Source: an uncultured Chloroflexota bacterium
Lineage (GTDB): Bacteria; Chloroflexota; Anaerolineae; Aggregatilineales; Phototrophicaceae
Direction: 5' to 3'
DNA length: 7,684 bases
Assembly (NCBI GenBank): GCA_937870805.1
Contig: CALMZT010000666.1
Coordinates: 1 to 7,684, forward strand
Below are positions 5,859 through 7,684 of the stretch, in pieces. The stretch's first letter is position 1; each line of letters begins with the position of its first letter. Position numbers and translations under genes: made by a program. The notes under the pieces are model-generated. The model was not told the origin of the DNA. It did no database searches and was given only the letters and a program-made list of their open reading frames with translations.

Positions 5859-6323
5859 ATGCTCAAGACACAACTGCTTCATCCCACCATACTTGGCGTG
5901 TTGGGCGCTTCGGGTCATGGCAGCGGCGTGTTGATCGCTGACGGCAATTATCCTTTTATCACGCGCGCCAACCCGGCTGCTGAGCGTGTGTATTTGAACC
6001 TCATGCCGGGCGTGCTGACTGTTACACAGGTGTTGGAAGCGATTGTCAGCGCGATACCGATTGAAGCCGCGCACGTCATGACGCCCGACGATGGCAGCGA
6101 ACAAAGTATCTTCGCGGAGTTTCGGCAACTGATGCCCGGTGTTGGACTGGAAAAACTGAAGCGTTTCCCGTTTTACGACATGGCGCGCGGCTCGGATATC
6201 TCGCTGGTGATTGCCACAGGCGAACAGCGTGTGTATGCGAACCTGCTGCTGACGATTGGTGTCGTGCCGCCTGCTGTGCCTGACGCAGTGAAGAAGGAAA
6301 AGTCGGGGAAAAAGAAGAAGTGA
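5859..6323 (+). CDS. FucU/RbsD-family sugar mutarotase
   Basis: Members of this family speed the interconversion of anomers or ring forms of free sugars (L-fucose for FucU, ribose for RbsD), supplying the form used by the next enzyme. They act in the cytoplasm as ring-shaped oligomers. The 154-residue protein begins like FucU (MLKT) and shows the family landmarks: GHG at 19-21 with H20 matching the catalytic His, IADGNYP at 26-32 with D28, RFPFYDMA at 102-109 resembling the FucU segment RFAFYERA, and YANLLLTIGV at 126-135 near the C-terminus. It resembles FucU more than RbsD, but the true sugar cannot be read. The last ten residues are almost all Lys (KKEKSGKKKK), an extension beyond the usual end. 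The start has a good ribosome binding site, AAGGA six bases upstream. A sugar kinase lies 0.5 kb away on the opposite strand. Confidence 0.88.
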   Translation: MLKTQLLHPTILGVLGASGHGSGVLIADGNYPFITRANPAAERVYLNLMPGVLTVTQVLEAIVSAIPIEAAHVMTPDDGSEQSIFAEFRQLMPGVGLEKLKRFPFYDMARGSDISLVIATGEQRVYANLLLTIGVVPPAVPDAVKKEKSGKKKK

Positions 6324-6329
6324 TAGGTA

Positions 6330-6357
6330 ATTGGTTGTTGGTTTTTAGTTGTTAGTT
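6330..6357. repeat. Four tandem heptamers
   Basis: ATTGGTT, GTTGGTT, TTTAGTT and GTTAGTT stand head to tail and share the pattern NTTRGTT. The preceding seven bases, ATAGGTA (6323-6329), match the first unit at five positions and may be a worn fifth copy. They fill most of the 46-bp gap between the mutarotase stop and the next ATG. Heptameric repeats of this general kind are known between genes in cyanobacteria and some other filamentous bacteria. They contain no ribosome binding site. Confidence 0.65.
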
Positions 6358-6369
6358 CTGTGTGCTGTT

Positions 6370-6810
6370 ATGAACGCCAACACCTTTGACGATGAATATT
6401 TTGGCACGCTCCGCTGGGACACCAAGTTCCAAGAGTGGCATGGCAGTATCACTGTTCCGCCACATACAGATGTTGGCTTAGGGCTGCCACCGGAATATAC
6501 TCATTCAGATGAACTGCGACGCCACATTCGAGAAATGGTGGAGCTTATCAAGCGCGAGGAACTCAGCTTCCGCGAGAGAGCAGCGAGTGAGTTATTCGCT
6601 GGTGGAGGATACGTCCTTTTCTGGTCTGATGATGAGCCGTTCGACCATGACAAATTCGTGCGCGAAATGGAACTTGCCCGCATTACCTTCGACCCTCACT
6701 CTGCAAATGAGGCGCTAACATTGTGGTATGAATATGGAGGAGGTATGGAGCATGGTGTCGTCATCTTCCTCACTTGGGATGGGCATTACGACTATGCACG
6801 AGCGAGTTAG
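6370..6810 (+). CDS. Small hypothetical protein, possibly DUF2262-like
   Basis: The 146-residue protein has no signal peptide or membrane segment and is acidic. I do not recognise it with certainty. Its pattern is an N-terminal FGTLRWDTKFQEWHGSI (11-27), a helical middle (about 46-75), a short strand around YVLFWSD (81-87), and a C-terminal strand pair around LWYEYGGGMEHGVVIFLTWDG (118-138). The order of an FGxLxWD start, helices and a GHxI-like final strand recalls DUF2262 and related uncharacterised domains, which often occur as solitary genes and sometimes beside toxin-immunity loci. No toxin is present here. ATG at 6370 is chosen over TTG at 6349 because the latter lies inside the heptamer repeats. 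No clear ribosome binding site precedes either. It follows the mutarotase on the same strand by 46 bp and may share its transcript, since no terminator lies between them. Confidence 0.65.
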   Translation: MNANTFDDEYFGTLRWDTKFQEWHGSITVPPHTDVGLGLPPEYTHSDELRRHIREMVELIKREELSFRERAASELFAGGGYVLFWSDDEPFDHDKFVREMELARITFDPHSANEALTLWYEYGGGMEHGVVIFLTWDGHYDYARAS

Positions 6811-6823
6811 TTGACGCTTTAGC

Positions 6824-6849
6824 AGGGGCATGGCGTGCTATGCCCTTTT
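6824..6849 (+). terminator. Hairpin terminator between convergent genes
   Basis: AGGGGCAT (6824-6831) pairs with ATGCCCTT (6840-6847) over 8 bp including one G-T pair, around an 8-base loop, and four T residues (6846-6849) end it. It lies 13 bp after the stop codon of the 146-residue gene and overlaps the stop codon of the convergent kinase gene. The minus-strand reading has no T tract, so kinase transcripts probably end further left or use it weakly. Confidence 0.6.
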
Positions 6850-7684
6850 ATAAACCCGCCAACATCTCGTACACAGGCTCAAGCGCTTTATACGCCGCGT
6901 CGAATGCCTTGTAGGTGGCTTCGTACACCGCGCGATTGTGGGTATTGGGCACAGTGGTATTCATAATGGGATTCATGTGCTCGGCAATCGAAAAGTCGGG
7001 ATACAAGCCCACACCCACGCCGCCAATCACTGCCGCGCCCATCGACGTTGCTTCGTCCAATACCGCGAGGCGATAGATCGGCACGCCGTACAAATCCGCC
7101 ATGATCTGCGCCCACAACTGTCCTTTGATGCCGCCGCCAATCGCGCGCACCGCGTCAATCTGTGTGCCCTGCTGCCGCAGCGCGTCGAGTATCAGGCATA
7201 GATTCATCGCCACGCCTTCGAGCACCGCGCGGATCATGTCGGCGCGCGTATGGCGAATCGTCAAGCCGATGAACGCGCCGCGTGCCTGCGGATTCCAGCG
7301 CGGCGAACGTTCGCCCAGCAGATAGGGCAGGAAGATGAGTCCCTTCGCACCCGCCGGAGACTCCGCCGCGACGGTGTTCATCAGCGCGTAGGGGCTGATG
7401 CCGAGCGCCGCCGCCGTTTGCTTTTCCAGCGGCGACAGTTGATCGCGCATCCATTGATACGCCGCGCCTGCCGCCTGCATCGTACCGATGGGAATTACCA
7501 GTCCCGGCACGACATGCCCGAACGTCATCGTGCGATATTCGGGGTCATAGACGGGCGCACGCGCTGCCGTCGCAATCCACGCCGACGAACCCACGTAGCT
7601 GTAAGCAACGCCTGCTTTCACGGAACCCGCACCGACAGAGGCGCACGCACCGTCGCCGCCGCCTATAATGACCGGAGCGCCTGC
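6848..7684 (-). CDS. xylB: FGGY carbohydrate kinase, probable xylulokinase, partial
   Basis: The enzyme would phosphorylate D-xylulose (or a related sugar) with ATP, feeding the pentose phosphate pathway in the cytoplasm. Only the C-terminal 278 residues are in the window. The reading frame stays open to the right edge, so the GTG at 7621 is an internal valine, not a start. Visible landmarks, counted from the edge: VIIGGGDGACASVGAG at 5-20, with D11 in the place of the catalytic base; LPYLLGERSPRWNP at 119-132, matching the xylulokinase segment LPYLNGERTP; RGAFIGLT at 135-142; the FGGY signature IGGGIKGQLWAQIMAD at 182-197, for nucleotide binding; and DEATSMGAA at 210-218. Roughly 200 N-terminal residues are missing to the right. 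Local GC is high: 41 of 60 bases at 7261-7320. Other FGGY kinases (glycerol, gluconate, ribulose) remain possible, but the GERSP and DEATSMGAA segments favour XylB. It converges with the plus-strand genes. Confidence 0.88.
   Translation of the reverse strand, partial: AGAPVIIGGGDGACASVGAGSVKAGVAYSYVGSSAWIATAARAPVYDPEYRTMTFGHVVPGLVIPIGTMQAAGAAYQWMRDQLSPLEKQTAAALGISPYALMNTVAAESPAGAKGLIFLPYLLGERSPRWNPQARGAFIGLTIRHTRADMIRAVLEGVAMNLCLILDALRQQGTQIDAVRAIGGGIKGQLWAQIMADLYGVPIYRLAVLDEATSMGAAVIGGVGVGLYPDFSIAEHMNPIMNTTVPNTHNRAVYEATYKAFDAAYKALEPVYEMLAGL

Noticed and set aside
6848..7621. Treating GTG at 7621 as the kinase start
   Set aside because: The frame continues to the window edge and the extra 21 residues contain the conserved GGGDGACA segment with the catalytic Asp.
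1..7684. CRISPR array, insertion sequence or prophage genes
   Set aside because: No regularly spaced direct repeats, transposase or phage structural proteins are visible on either strand.

Overview
The window looks like ordinary chromosome from a bacterium with intermediate GC content. I lean towards a Chloroflexota (Anaerolineae-like) relative. The grounds are soft: an exported Thr/Pro-linker repeat protein, GC-rich non-coding repeats, TTAGTT-type heptamers and a tRNA gene without an encoded CCA. No marker gene is present that would settle the taxonomy.

Layout from left to right. Positions 1-602 carry no convincing gene. They hold nested inverted repeats (main stems 150-157/199-206 and 246-304) closed by a very strong plus-strand terminator at 312-345, then about 230 unremarkable bases and a perfect 12-bp palindrome at 579-590. 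Next, on the minus strand, is a 1020-residue single-chain restriction-modification protein (603-3665): N-terminal PD-(D/E)xK nuclease, helical linker, N6-adenine methyltransferase and C-terminal target-recognition region, with its own promoter. Upstream of it and on the same strand, but isolated by a strong terminator at 3758-3794, is a 587-residue exported protein (3816-5579). Its N-terminal half contains six modules at exact 36-residue spacing, arranged as two copies of a three-module block offset by exactly 164 residues. I do not recognise this family. It is the most unusual object in the window.

A compact divergent promoter region (5613-5680) separates the repeat protein from a plus-strand tRNA-Gln(UUG) gene (5681-5751), which has its own promoter and terminator. 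After it come a FucU/RbsD-type sugar mutarotase (5859-6323), whose ribosome binding site lies inside a perfect inverted repeat, four heptamer repeats (6330-6357), and a 146-residue cytosolic protein that may be DUF2262-like (6370-6810). A hairpin terminator at 6824-6849 separates these from a convergent minus-strand FGGY kinase, probably xylulokinase, cut by the right edge (6848-7684).

Functionally, the mutarotase and the pentulokinase both suit sugar catabolism, although they are convergent and not in one operon. The restriction-modification gene is a solitary defence-type gene with visibly lower GC than the kinase. No multi-gene defence system, CRISPR array, transposase or phage gene is visible. 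The candidates for something undescribed are the 2 x 3-module exported protein and, less strongly, the mutarotase leader and the left-hand structured non-coding region.
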